Positions 36,071 to 47,121 of a stretch of 64,000 nucleotides of DNA are shown one piece after another. Every line of letters begins with the position of its first letter. Position 1 is the stretch's first letter. The position numbers were made by a program, and so were the translations under genes. Location: positions 248,001 through 312,000 of the forward strand of contig NZ_JAVAMA010000005.1 of NCBI RefSeq assembly GCF_030730875.1, in the 5' to 3' direction. Below the pieces are notes generated by a model that did not search any database, was not told where the DNA came from, and saw only the letters and a list, made by a program, of their open reading frames with translations. The DNA is from Sphingomonas sp. DG1-23 (GTDB lineage: Bacteria; Pseudomonadota; Alphaproteobacteria; Sphingomonadales; Sphingomonadaceae).

Positions 36071-36187
36071 ACGTACAAATGCAAGGGGCCGGATCGGGAT
36101 TATCCTGAGGCCAGCTAACCACCTGACTTCACGCCGCTTTCTATAATCAAAATACCGATATGCGTGACTCACCACGCGGTCGGCGGG

Positions 36188-36859
36188 ATGGGTTTCATGG
36201 CGTTTGTTGCGCGAGTCCTTTTGTCGATTTCGGGTGCGACCTTGCTCGCGGCGCCGGCCGCCGCACAGCGTTTCGACGCGCCGCCGGCGCCGCCCGCGGG
36301 TGCCGCGCCGAACCAGACGATCCCGGCGCGCGACGCGCAGGGCCGCTACGCCACCCCCAATCGCGACCTCGGCCGCGACGAGGCGAGCTGGCACGTCCGC
36401 GCTGCGCTCAACGTCGCCGCGCTCGGCTGCCGCGATGCGGCGGAAGCTGCGACCGTGGCCGCCTATAACCGCCTGCTCCGCCAGCAGCGCGACAGTCTCG
36501 CCGCGGCCGATGCCGGAGTGAAGAACGTCTATCGTGCCCGTCACGGCGCAGGCTGGGAAGGCATGCACGACCGCCAGATGACGCGGGTCTATAATTTCTT
36601 CGCCCAGCCGACCGCGCAGGTCGCCTTCTGCAGCGCCGCGCGCGAAGTGCTCGCCCGCGCCGAGACGGTGCCCCAGGTCGCGTTCGCCGATTTCGCCGCC
36701 GAGGCGCTGCCGCGGCTCGAAGCTCCGTTCACCGATTTCTATCGCGACTATGACGCGTATCGGGTCAGCTATGCCGCGTGGCAGCGGGGCGATGCCGCGC
36801 CGGTCGCGATGGCATCGGCGGACACTGCGCCGCGCCAGCTGGGTGCGCTGGTTCCGTAA
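36188..36859 (+). CDS. Conserved secreted protein of unknown function
   Basis: The protein (about 223 residues) has a signal peptide (LLSISGATLLAAPAAAQ), followed by FDAPPAPPAGAAPNQTIPARD and a helical part with two cysteines (LGCRDAAEAA and VAFCSAAREVL). I do not recognise a named family. The start may be 36188 or 36197. A TATAAT lies at 36142-36147 upstream. It precedes ptsP in the same direction. Confidence 0.7.
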   Translation: MGFMAFVARVLLSISGATLLAAPAAAQRFDAPPAPPAGAAPNQTIPARDAQGRYATPNRDLGRDEASWHVRAALNVAALGCRDAAEAATVAAYNRLLRQQRDSLAAADAGVKNVYRARHGAGWEGMHDRQMTRVYNFFAQPTAQVAFCSAAREVLARAETVPQVAFADFAAEALPRLEAPFTDFYRDYDAYRVSYAAWQRGDAAPVAMASADTAPRQLGALVP

Positions 36860-36918
36860 GGCGATTCCGCACCGCGCGGAGAATAGCGCGGGCCGATGCA
36901 ATCTGTTAGCGCGGGGGC

Positions 36919-39198
36919 ATGGCCCTCACCGCCGCTGCGTCCGCCCGCGAGATCCTGACCCGCCTTCACGATGTGATGGCGAAACGGCTGCCTGCCCAGT
37001 CCAAGCTCAATTCGGTGGTCGAGATCATCGGCACCGCGCTGGATAGCGAGGTCTGCTCGATCTATCTGCTCCGCGAAGGCGTGCTCGAATTGTTCGCCAC
37101 CCGCGGCCTCGCGCAGGAGGCGGTGCACGTCACCAAGCTTGCGCTCGGCGAGGGCCTGGTCGGCACGATCGCCAAGAATGTCGAGACGCTCAATCTCGAC
37201 GAGGCGGCGACGCATCCCGATTTCGCCTATCGCCCCGAAACCGGCGAGGACCGCTTCCACAGCTTCGCCGGCGTACCGGTGATCCGCCGCGAACGCGCGG
37301 TGGGCGTGCTCGCGGTCCAGCATGTCGAGCCGCGCCGCTATGCCGATGTCGAGATCGAGGCGCTGCAGACCGTGGCGATGGTGCTGTCCGAGCTGATCGC
37401 CAATGCCGATCTGATCGATGCGACCAGCGGCGGCGGCTCGACCCGCGTGCAATCGACCGCGGCAGCGCATGCCCACGGCTTCAAATTGGTCGACGGAATG
37501 GCCGCGGGCGTCGCGGTGTTCCATCAGCCGCGCATCACCATCGAACATACCGTCGCCGAGGATGTCGAGGTCGAGCGCCACCGCGTCTATGCCGCGTTCG
37601 ACAAGATGCGCGACCAGATCGAGCGGATGGCGAGCCAGGCCGAATTCGGCGGCGGCGGCGAGCATGACGAGGTCCTCGCGACCTACAAGATGTTCGCCTA
37701 TGACGAAGGCTGGAGCCGGCGGATCAATGAGGCGATCGATTCGGGCCTCACCGCCGAGGCGGCGATTGAGCGCGTCCAGCAGCGCACCCGTCAGCGCATG
37801 CGCGAGATCGACGACGCGCTGCTGCGCGATCGGATGCACGATCTGGAGGATCTCTCCAACCGGCTGCTCCGCATCGTCTCGGGGCAATTGGGCACCGCCG
37901 CGCAGATGGGGCTGCGCCACGATTCGATCCTGATCGCGCGCAATCTCGGCCCCGCCGAACTGCTCGAATATGACCGGCGCCGATTGAAGGGCGTGATCCT
38001 CGAGGAAGGCTCGCTGACCGCGCATGTGACGATCGTCGCGCGGGCGATGGGGGTGCCCGTGCTCGGCCGGGTCCGCGACATCCGCCGGCTGATCGCCGAG
38101 GGCGACATGCTGCTGCTCGACACCGGCGAGGAGAGCGTGTTCATCCGCCCGAGCCCGGCGATGCTCGAGGCGTTCGAGGCGAAGCTTGCGCTCAGCCAGA
38201 AGCGCCGCGCCGCCTTCGCGCAATTGCGTGGCGAAGTGCCGGTGACCAGCGACGGGCATCGCATCACGGTGATGGTCAATGCCGGCTTGCGCGACGATCT
38301 CGCCGCGCTCGACCTGACCGGCGCCGACGGGATCGGGCTGTTCCGCACCGAATTCCAGTTCCTCGTCTCGGCGACCCTGCCCCAGCGCGAGGCGCAGAAG
38401 CGGCTGTACAAGGACGTGCTCGAGGCCGCGGGCGAGCGGCCGGTCACCTTCCGCACCGTCGATATCGGCGGCGACAAGGCCCTGCCCTATCTCAATCACG
38501 ACGAGGATGGCGAGGAAGAGAATCCGGCGATGGGCTGGCGCGCGCTCCGCCTTGCGCTCGATCGCGACGGGCTGATGAAGGCGCAGGCGCGCGCATTGAT
38601 CGAGGCGGGCGCGGGCAAGACGCTCAACATCATGTTCCCGATGGTGTCCGAACCCTGGGAGTTCGATGCGGCGCGCGAATTGTTCGAGGCGCAACGGACC
38701 TGGCTGGCCGCGCGCGGGCGGAAGATGCCGACCGAGATCCGCTACGGCGCGATGCTCGAGGTGCCGGCGCTCGCCGAAGTGCTCGACTTGCTGCTGCCGA
38801 GGGTCGACTTCCTGTCGATCGGCACCAACGATCTGACCCAGTTCCTGTTCGCCGCCGATCGCGCGCATCCCAAGCTGGCGCTGCGCTACGACTGGCTGAG
38901 CCCGTCGATCCTGCGCTTCCTCAAGCGGGTGGTCGACCAGGCGCATGCCGCCGGGGTCCCGGTGGCGGTATGCGGCGAGATGGGCGGGCGGCCGCTGGAG
39001 GCGATGGCGCTGATCGGGCTCGGCATCGACCGGCTGTCGATCACCCCTGCCGCGGTGGGGCCGATCAAGGCGATGGTGCGCTCGCTCGATCGTGCGACTT
39101 TGATCGATTCGATGCAGGCGTGGCTCGCCGATCCGCGCGGTTCGCTGCGCGAATCGCTAACCGCCTGGGCTGTCGAGCAATCGGTCGAACTGGCCTGA
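36919..39198 (+). CDS. ptsP: Phosphoenolpyruvate-protein phosphotransferase PtsP (EI-Ntr)
   Basis: The first enzyme of the nitrogen-related PTS, which passes phosphate from PEP to NPr. An N-terminal GAF domain (about residues 20-165) precedes the EI parts. The active histidine is in EEGSLTAHVTIVARAMGVP (about 376), and the PEP-binding barrel has GIGLFRTEFQFL, VTFRTVDIGGDKALPY, LSIGTNDLTQFLFAADR and VAVCGEMGGRP with the catalytic cysteine. The length of 759 is typical. The lysC neighbourhood is common for this gene in related bacteria. Confidence 0.95.
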   Translation: MALTAAASAREILTRLHDVMAKRLPAQSKLNSVVEIIGTALDSEVCSIYLLREGVLELFATRGLAQEAVHVTKLALGEGLVGTIAKNVETLNLDEAATHPDFAYRPETGEDRFHSFAGVPVIRRERAVGVLAVQHVEPRRYADVEIEALQTVAMVLSELIANADLIDATSGGGSTRVQSTAAAHAHGFKLVDGMAAGVAVFHQPRITIEHTVAEDVEVERHRVYAAFDKMRDQIERMASQAEFGGGGEHDEVLATYKMFAYDEGWSRRINEAIDSGLTAEAAIERVQQRTRQRMREIDDALLRDRMHDLEDLSNRLLRIVSGQLGTAAQMGLRHDSILIARNLGPAELLEYDRRRLKGVILEEGSLTAHVTIVARAMGVPVLGRVRDIRRLIAEGDMLLLDTGEESVFIRPSPAMLEAFEAKLALSQKRRAAFAQLRGEVPVTSDGHRITVMVNAGLRDDLAALDLTGADGIGLFRTEFQFLVSATLPQREAQKRLYKDVLEAAGERPVTFRTVDIGGDKALPYLNHDEDGEEENPAMGWRALRLALDRDGLMKAQARALIEAGAGKTLNIMFPMVSEPWEFDAARELFEAQRTWLAARGRKMPTEIRYGAMLEVPALAEVLDLLLPRVDFLSIGTNDLTQFLFAADRAHPKLALRYDWLSPSILRFLKRVVDQAHAAGVPVAVCGEMGGRPLEAMALIGLGIDRLSITPAAVGPIKAMVRSLDRATLIDSMQAWLADPRGSLRESLTAWAVEQSVELA

Positions 39199-39306
39199 TC
39201 TTTCGCCCGATTTCCCGACGCCAGCGTTGACAGGCGCATTCGGCTGGGAGACACCCGCGCAAAGGCGGGAGCGCTTCGGGCCGCAACCCTTCCGCCGGAG
39301 ATAAGA

Positions 39307-40167
39307 ATGGAAGGCGAACCCGCCGACAATGCAACGCTGTTCCCCGCCACCGTAGGCGAGAAACTGCGTGCGGCGCGCGAGGCACAGAAGCTCGAGCTGA
39401 GCGAGATCGCCAGCCGCACCCGGATCCCGCAGCGTCATCTCGAGGCGATCGAGAACGGCAATTATGCCGGCCTGCCTTCGGTCACCTATGCGATGGGCTT
39501 CGCCAAATCCTATGCCCGCGCGGTCGGCGCCGACGAGGTCGCGCTCGGCCGCCAGCTCCGCGAGGAAATCGGCGACCGGCTCGAACGCCCCGCCCCGCCG
39601 CCGGCTTATGATTTCGACGAGCGTTCGCGGGTGCCGTCGAGCGGCATCGCATGGACGGGCGCGATCGTCGCGATCCTCGTGCTGATCGGGGTCGGGCTGT
39701 GGTACGGCACCAATCTTTTCCGCGGCGGCGCGCCGGCCGAAGAACCGGTCGCGATCGAGAATGTCGTCGACGCCGGCAACACCGCGGCCGCAGCGCCGAC
39801 GCCCGCGCCCATCGGCGGCGGGCAGGTGACTTTGGTGGCGATCGACACCGTCTGGCTGCGGGTCACCGATGCCAGCGGCAAACGGCTGTTCGAAAAGGAA
39901 ATGGCGGCGGGCGAACGCTATGACGTTCCCGCCGACGCCGATCGTCCGCGCGTCCGCACCGGCCGCCCCGATCGGCTTCAGGTTTTGCTCAACGGCTCGA
40001 ACGTCGCGCCGCTCGGCACGGGCGTCGAGACGGTCGAGGCCGACGTGAGCGCCGCCGCGCTGCAGGCGCGCGGTCAGCCGGGCGCCGCGCCGCAGCCGGG
40101 CGCGCCCGCGACGCCATCTGCCGCACCCGAAGAAACCCCGGCTGGCAACGCGATTGCGTTTCCTTAA
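39307..40167 (+). CDS. rodZ: RodZ-like helix-turn-helix membrane protein
   Basis: The protein (286 residues) has a cytoplasmic HTH_25 domain (GEKLRAAREAQKLELSEIASRT and RHLEAIENGNYAGLPSVTYAMGFAKSYA style motifs), one membrane segment (about 118-140), and a periplasmic DUF4115 domain (TDASGKRLFEKEMAAGERYDVP). This is the RodZ plan, which links MreB to the rod-shape machinery. A Pro/Ala-rich tail ends the protein. It is followed by cpoB. Confidence 0.88.
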   Translation: MEGEPADNATLFPATVGEKLRAAREAQKLELSEIASRTRIPQRHLEAIENGNYAGLPSVTYAMGFAKSYARAVGADEVALGRQLREEIGDRLERPAPPPAYDFDERSRVPSSGIAWTGAIVAILVLIGVGLWYGTNLFRGGAPAEEPVAIENVVDAGNTAAAAPTPAPIGGGQVTLVAIDTVWLRVTDASGKRLFEKEMAAGERYDVPADADRPRVRTGRPDRLQVLLNGSNVAPLGTGVETVEADVSAAALQARGQPGAAPQPGAPATPSAAPEETPAGNAIAFP

Positions 40168-40242
40168 GGCTGGCGACAGGCGCGGCGTGTCAGCTATACC
40201 GCGCTCTTGAACCCTTAGATCCTGCACCGGGGGGTGTGACGA

Positions 40243-41190
40243 ATGCGTATCTGGATGGCTGCTGCGGCGATGACCGCGCTTATCGCGGGGACGGGCTCCG
40301 CTTACGCCCAGTCGACTGCGGTCGAAGGCCGGGTCGACCGGCTCGAGCGCGAGATGCGCGCGGTCCAGCGCAAGGTGTTTCCGGGCGGCGCCGGCCAGAC
40401 GATCGAGCCGCAGATCGTTCCCGAAACCAATGTGGATGCGCCGGGAAGCCCGGCCGGAAGCCCCGTCGCCGACCTGACCCAGCGCGTCGCCGCGCTCGAG
40501 AATCAGGTCCAGACGCTCACCGGGCAGGTCGAGCAGGACGGCTATCGGCTGAAGCAGCTCGAGGACGGGTTCAACGCCTATAAGCGCGCGACCGATGCCC
40601 GGCTGAAGGCGCTCGAGACCGCGGCGTCGAGCGCCGGCACGTCGGACGGCGATCCGGTGATCGCGCCGGTCGATCTCGGCGAAGCGTCCGCGCGGCCGAC
40701 CCGGCCGACGCGTCCCGCCGCCGACGAGACGCCGGCGCCCAAGCCGGCGGGCACGCGCGCGCAGCAGGTCGCCGCGGTGGCGAAGCCCAACACGGGCGAC
40801 CCCGCCGAGGATGGCTACACCTATGGCTTCCGGCTGTGGCAGGCCAAGCTCTATCCCGAGGCGCGCCGCGAGCTCGAGGCGGTGGCCACCAAATATCCGC
40901 AGCATCGCCGGGCCAGCTTCTCGCAGAATCTGCTCGGCCGCGCCTATCTCGACGCCGGTGCGCCGAGCCTCGCCGCCGTGGCCTTTTACGAGAATTACAA
41001 GAAGAACCCGAACGGCGAACGCGCGCCCGACAGCCTCTATTATCTCGCGCAGGCGCTCACCAAGCTGAAGAAGCCGGCGGGCGAAGTGTGCAAGGTCTAT
41101 ACCGAGCTCGACCAGCTCTACGGCGAGCGCCTCTCCGCCGAGATGAAGACCGGCGTGGCCGAGGGACGTGCCGCGCAGAAGTGCAAATGA
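40243..41190 (+). CDS. cpoB: CpoB/YbgF-like periplasmic tetratricopeptide protein
   Basis: The protein (315 residues) has a signal peptide (IAGTGSAYAQ), a coiled coil (about 24-130, with VAALENQVQTLTGQVEQDGYRLKQLE), a Pro/Thr/Ala-rich linker, and C-terminal TPR units (DGYTYGFRLWQAKLYPEARRELE and LLGRAYLDAGAPSLAAVAFYENYKKNP in style). CpoB works with the Tol-Pal system at division. No tol genes are in the window. tilS follows five bases later. Confidence 0.85.
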   Translation: MRIWMAAAAMTALIAGTGSAYAQSTAVEGRVDRLEREMRAVQRKVFPGGAGQTIEPQIVPETNVDAPGSPAGSPVADLTQRVAALENQVQTLTGQVEQDGYRLKQLEDGFNAYKRATDARLKALETAASSAGTSDGDPVIAPVDLGEASARPTRPTRPAADETPAPKPAGTRAQQVAAVAKPNTGDPAEDGYTYGFRLWQAKLYPEARRELEAVATKYPQHRRASFSQNLLGRAYLDAGAPSLAAVAFYENYKKNPNGERAPDSLYYLAQALTKLKKPAGEVCKVYTELDQLYGERLSAEMKTGVAEGRAAQKCK

Positions 41191-41194
41191 GCGC

Positions 41195-42253
41195 GTGACG
41201 CTCGACCCTGAGGCGGTCGAGCGTTTCGGTCGGGACGTTATCGCGCTCCAATCCTCCCCCGGAGGGAGAGGGGGACCGCGAAGCGGTGGAGGGGTAGTCT
41301 CCGCAAGCGACACCCCTCGCGGAGAATATCCCGACGCGCTGCGCGCGCCACCTCCCCCTCCCGCGGAGGGTTACATGTTGGGCCTCGCCGTCTCGGGCGG
41401 TCCCGACAGCCTCGCCTTGCTGCTGCTCGCCGCGGCCGCTTTCCCCGGCCGGGTGATCGCCGCCACCGTCGATCACGGCTTGCGTCCCGAAGCGGCCGAG
41501 GAGGCGCGGTTCGTCGGCGAAATCTGCGCCGCGCGCGGCGTCCCCCACACCGTACTCACCGGCGCCCTGCCGGCGGGCAACCTCCAGGAAAGTGCCCGGG
41601 AACTTCGCTATGCCCTCCTTGCCGAATGGGCGAGAGATCGGGCGCCGCATGTCGCGACCGGCCACCAGCAGGACGACCTCGCCGAGACCTTGCTGATGCG
41701 CGCGCGCCGCGGCGCCGGGGTGAGCGGGCTCGCCGCGATGCACAGCGCGCGGCCGCTGGGAGGCGTGACCTTGATCCGGCCCTTGCTGGGCTGGTCGCGC
41801 GCCGCGCTCGAAGCGATCGTCGCGGCGGCGGGCCTCACGCCGGTCCACGACCCCTCGAACCGCGACCCGCGCTTCGATCGCGCCCGGATGCGGCACTTGC
41901 TCGCCGAATCGCCCGAGCTGCCTGCGGACCGGCTCGCGCTCGCCGCGCGCAACCTGCGGCATGCCGAGGATGCGCTCGCCTGGGCGACCGAACGCGAATG
42001 GCAGGCGCGGGGCCGGATCGATGCGGGCTGCGTCGTGCTCGATGCGCGCGGCCTGCCCTACGAACTGCGTCGCCGGCTGGTCGAGCGGGCGGTGCAATCG
42101 GTCTGCGCCGGCCCGGCGCTTCGCGGGGAGAGCCTCGATCGCCTCCTCGCCACGCTCGATGCGGGCGGCACCGGTACGATTGCGGGGGTGAAAGCCGGCG
42201 CGAAATATGCTGAATGGCGTTTCAGCGCAGCTCCGGCGCGCCGATCACACTGA
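41195..42253 (+). CDS. tilS: tRNA(Ile)-lysidine synthase with in-frame repeat insertion
   Basis: TilS makes lysidine at position 34 of tRNA-Ile(CAU), so that it reads AUA. The PP-loop is LGLAVSGGPDSLALLLLA; other motifs are TVDHGLRPEAAEEARFV, ARELRYALLAEWA and VATGHQQDDLAETLLMR. About 41 residues before the PP-loop (20-60, Gly/Pro/Ser/Arg-rich) come from a family A repeat. GTG at 41195, just after the cpoB stop, is the best start; ATG at 41375 would begin right at the PP-loop and drop the insert. The total of 352 residues is within family range. Confidence 0.9.
   Translation: MTLDPEAVERFGRDVIALQSSPGGRGGPRSGGGVVSASDTPRGEYPDALRAPPPPPAEGYMLGLAVSGGPDSLALLLLAAAAFPGRVIAATVDHGLRPEAAEEARFVGEICAARGVPHTVLTGALPAGNLQESARELRYALLAEWARDRAPHVATGHQQDDLAETLLMRARRGAGVSGLAAMHSARPLGGVTLIRPLLGWSRAALEAIVAAAGLTPVHDPSNRDPRFDRARMRHLLAESPELPADRLALAARNLRHAEDALAWATEREWQARGRIDAGCVVLDARGLPYELRRRLVERAVQSVCAGPALRGESLDRLLATLDAGGTGTIAGVKAGAKYAEWRFSAAPARRSH
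41251..41372. repeat. Palindromic repeat element, family A, inside tilS
   Basis: It reads ATCCTCCCCCGGAGGGAGAG at the left and CCCGCGGAGGGTT at the right, with GACCGCGAAGCGGTGGAGGG inside. This is the reverse-oriented, diverged form of the copies at 16109 and 34584 (where the matching part is GACCACGAAGTGGTGGAGGG). It is read through in frame without a stop. Confidence 0.8.
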
Positions 42254-42278
42254 TCGACCCAAACATCCGCGTTGTTCC

Positions 42279-42309
42279 ATTGCCATTAACTTGGCCGTGC
42301 CTATCTTGA
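42279..42309 (+). promoter_or_regulatory. Putative heat-shock (RpoH-like) promoter of ftsH
   Basis: ATTG (42279-42282), a 17-base spacer and CCTATCTTGA (42300-42309) resemble the alphaproteobacterial RpoH pattern CTTG-N17-CYTATNT. ftsH is often heat-shock controlled. The -35 differs in its first base. This is inference from pattern. Confidence 0.35.
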
Positions 42310-42333
42310 TGGGCGAAAGGGTTCGAGCTCGAT

Positions 42334-44307
<1,974 letters not shown>

Positions 44308-44338
44308 GTTCAGTTGACGTTAAACGCGTCACGGCTAG

Positions 44339-44369
44339 CCCTCCCCCGAGCAATCGGGGGAGGGTTTTT
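44339..44369 (+). terminator. Intrinsic terminator after ftsH
   Basis: An 11-base perfect stem, CCCTCCCCCGA (44339-44349) and TCGGGGGAGGG (44354-44364), with a GCAA loop, is followed by TTTTT. The GGAGGG of the right arm lies about eight bases before the next ATG (44373) and could serve as that gene's ribosome site. Confidence 0.85.
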
Positions 44370-44372
44370 CGT

Positions 44373-44744
44373 ATGAGGCGTCTGGTGTTCGCGGCGGTTG
44401 CGGCGAGCCTGATCGTGCCGGGCACGGCACAGGCGATGACCGTCGCGCAATTCCTCGCCAAGGCGAAGGCGTTGCAGGCGCAGGGTGCGCTGGCGGTGCT
44501 CTCGCCCGATGCCGAGCTGATCAAGCGCGAGGTCGCCTCGATCCGCGCCGCCTATACCGCCGATCTGCGCGCCGCACGGGCGGCGGGCAAGACGCCGCAC
44601 AGCTGCCCTCCCGCCACCGGCAAGCCGAAGCTCACGCCGCGACAGATGCTCGCCGAGCTCGAGAAGATCCCGCCTGCCAAACGCAGCATGAGCATGAAGG
44701 CGGCGGTCTACGCCTATATGAAGCGGACCTATCCCTGCCGATAG
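44373..44744 (+). CDS. Small secreted protein of unknown function
   Basis: The protein (123 residues) has a signal peptide (FAAVAASLIVPGTAQA), then MTVAQFLAKAKALQAQGALA and a Lys/Ala-rich helical part ending with a conserved-looking YAYMKRTYPCR. Two cysteines (HSCPP and YPCR) may pair. I recognise no family. The ATG at 44373 is three bases after the ftsH terminator; an alternative ATG at 44304 overlaps the ftsH stop (ATGA) and would add 23 residues before the signal. The signal peptide favours 44373. Confidence 0.65.
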   Translation: MRRLVFAAVAASLIVPGTAQAMTVAQFLAKAKALQAQGALAVLSPDAELIKREVASIRAAYTADLRAARAAGKTPHSCPPATGKPKLTPRQMLAELEKIPPAKRSMSMKAAVYAYMKRTYPCR

Positions 44745-44748
44745 GCGC

Positions 44749-45807
44749 TCAGCCCGACATGCCCATCGCAAGAAGCACCAGCATGAAAATGATCAACACG
44801 ATGCCGATGAAGTGCGTCAGCACGATCGCGCGGAGCAATGCCGACCACCAGCGCAGCCGATAGGCTTGCTTGAGCTGCCGCGTGATATGCACGAACGGGA
44901 TCAGCAATCCCGCGATACCGAGCCAACCTGCCGACACGCCGAGCGCCGCGGCCACCGCGATCACGATGAACAGCAGTGACATGAACGAGATCGAGTAGGT
45001 GATGAAGATCGCGTGATCGTACAGCTTGTACTCGCGCTTCCAGAAGAACAGCAGCCACAGGAAGGGCAGCGACAGCGGGATCAGCAGCCACGAGAATTTG
45101 TAGCTGCTCGACTGGAGCTTGTAGAGCATCAGCGACGGATTCTTGTTCCATTTTTCGATGCCGTGGTCGAGCGGCGCCCAGCCGGTGAAGCGGGTGCGCG
45201 CGTTGAAGCCCTCGGCGTCGTCGGGCGCCTCGTCTTCGAAGGTCGGGATCTGCTTGAGCGTCTTGTCGATATCGGCGAGCCGCGCCTGGTATCTGTCGTG
45301 CTTGCGATCCCCCGCCGGATGCTCGCGCAACTGCTTGAGCGTGTCGAGGCGGCGCTCCTGCAGCTCCTTGCGCGCCTCTTCGATCTGCGCCTTGGGACCG
45401 CCCGAGCGAAGATCCGTCGGCGGCGCGAGGCCTGCCCAGGAGAAGACCGCGAACATGAGGAAGATCGAAAACAGGAAAATCGCCATCGGCGAGACGAAGC
45501 GCGCGCGCTCGCCGGCAACGTAGCGGCGGGTAAGATCCCCCGGCCGCCAGGTCAGCAACGGCAAGGTGCGCCAGAACTTCCCCTCGAAATGGAATACGCC
45601 ATGCACGATCTCATGCCCGATCGCGCCAAGCGAGCGGTGGAGATGCCCGGACTGGCCGCATTGATAGCAATGCGGGCCGACCAGCGCGGTCCCGCAATTG
45701 AGGCATAGTTCGTGCCCGTGCGACGCCCCCTCGCCGGCGTGCGGCTCGATCGCGCGACCGAGCAATCCTCCGGTGACGAGCTCGCCGGCTGCTTCGAATT
45801 CCCCCAT
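44749..45807 (-). CDS. DUF3667 membrane protein with zinc ribbon
   Basis: The protein (352 residues) starts with a zinc ribbon (ELCLNCGTALVGPHCYQCGQ), then the family segment HEIVHGVFHFEGKFWRTLPLL and LLTWRPGDLTRRYVAGERARFVSP in style. There are about five membrane segments and a long soluble insert with coiled-coil character between segments one and two. The call is DUF3667; function is unknown. It converges with the small secreted protein gene. Confidence 0.85.
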   Translation of the reverse strand: MGEFEAAGELVTGGLLGRAIEPHAGEGASHGHELCLNCGTALVGPHCYQCGQSGHLHRSLGAIGHEIVHGVFHFEGKFWRTLPLLTWRPGDLTRRYVAGERARFVSPMAIFLFSIFLMFAVFSWAGLAPPTDLRSGGPKAQIEEARKELQERRLDTLKQLREHPAGDRKHDRYQARLADIDKTLKQIPTFEDEAPDDAEGFNARTRFTGWAPLDHGIEKWNKNPSLMLYKLQSSSYKFSWLLIPLSLPFLWLLFFWKREYKLYDHAIFITYSISFMSLLFIVIAVAAALGVSAGWLGIAGLLIPFVHITRQLKQAYRLRWWSALLRAIVLTHFIGIVLIIFMLVLLAMGMSG

Positions 45808-45854
45808 GCGGCATGGCCTATCAGCTTGCGCGGAGCCGTGCTAGCGGGTGCAGC

Positions 45855-47114
45855 ATGGCCGATGCAGATACCTCGATGCTGATTGCGGACATGGCGGCAC
45901 GGGCGCGCGTCGCTTCGCGCCGGCTCGCGGCGATGCCTCGCGAGGACAAGCGCCGCGCCTTGCTCGCCGCAGCCGCCGCGATCCGCGACGGGAGCGCGGC
46001 GATCGTCGCCGCCAATGCCGAGGACATGGCCGCCGCCGAGGCTTCGGGACTGTCGGGCGCCTTGCTCGACCGGCTCCGGCTCGACGCGGCGCGCGTCGAG
46101 GCGACCGCCGCCGGGGTCGAGGCCGTCGCCCGGCTCGACGATCCGGTCGGCAAGGTGATCGAGCGCGTCGAGCGGCCCAACGGACTGGTGCTGACCCGGG
46201 TGCGCATCCCGATCGGCGTGATCGGCATCATCTATGAGAGCCGGCCCAACGTCACCGCCGATGCCGGAGCGCTGTGCGCGATGTCGGGCAATGCCGCGAT
46301 CCTGCGCGGCGGATCGGAAGCCATTCGCAGCAATCGCGCGATCCACGCCGCGCTCGCCAGGGGGCTCGAGGCCGGCGGGATGCCGGCCGATGCCGTCCAG
46401 CTCGTCCCGGTCACCGATCGCGCCGCGGTGGGCGCGATCCTCACCGCCGAGGGCGCAATCGACATGGTCGTGCCGCGCGGCGGCAAGGGGCTGGTCGCGC
46501 GCGTGCAGGCCGAGGCGCGGGTGCCGGTGCTCGCCCATCTCGACGGGCTCAACCACACCTATATCGATCGTGCCGCCGATCCGGCGATGGCGCGCGATCT
46601 TGCGCTCAACGCCAAGATGCGCCGCACCGGCATCTGCGGCGCGACCGAGACCCTGCTGATCGATCGCGGCTTCGCCGATCCGGCGCCGGTGCTCGCCGCG
46701 CTCGCCGATTCCGGCTGCGAACTGCGCGGCGACGACGAGATCCGCGCGCTCGAGCCGCGCGTCGCTGCCGCCAGCGCCGAGGATTGGGATACCGAATATC
46801 TCGACGCGATCCTCTCGGTGAAGCTGGTCGACGGCGTCGAGGCGGCGATGGATCACATCGCCGCGCACGGATCGCACCATACCGATGCGATCGTCACCGA
46901 AGACGCCGCGGCTGCCGAGCGCTTCCTCGCGCAGGTCGACAGCGCGATCGTGATGTGGAACGCCTCGACGCAATTCGCGGACGGGGGAGAGTTCGGATTG
47001 GGCGCCGAGATCGGCATCTCCACCGGTCGCCTCCACGCCCGCGGCCCGGTCGCGCTCGAGGGACTGACGACGTACAAATGGGTGGTGCGCGGAACCGGCC
47101 AGGCGCGGCCTTGA
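45855..47114 (+). CDS. proA: Gamma-glutamyl phosphate reductase
   Basis: ProA is the second step of proline synthesis, reducing glutamyl-5-phosphate with NADPH. The catalytic cysteine is in KMRRTGICGATET; other motifs are IGIIYESRPNVTADA, RGGSEAIRSN, DMVVPRGGKGLV and GEFGLGAEIGISTGRLHARGP in part. The ATG at 45855 gives 419 residues, the family size. The stop is about 30 bases before the toxin-antitoxin pair that separates it from nadD. Confidence 0.95.
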   Translation: MADADTSMLIADMAARARVASRRLAAMPREDKRRALLAAAAAIRDGSAAIVAANAEDMAAAEASGLSGALLDRLRLDAARVEATAAGVEAVARLDDPVGKVIERVERPNGLVLTRVRIPIGVIGIIYESRPNVTADAGALCAMSGNAAILRGGSEAIRSNRAIHAALARGLEAGGMPADAVQLVPVTDRAAVGAILTAEGAIDMVVPRGGKGLVARVQAEARVPVLAHLDGLNHTYIDRAADPAMARDLALNAKMRRTGICGATETLLIDRGFADPAPVLAALADSGCELRGDDEIRALEPRVAAASAEDWDTEYLDAILSVKLVDGVEAAMDHIAAHGSHHTDAIVTEDAAAAERFLAQVDSAIVMWNASTQFADGGEFGLGAEIGISTGRLHARGPVALEGLTTYKWVVRGTGQARP

Positions 47115-47121
47115 AGCCGCT

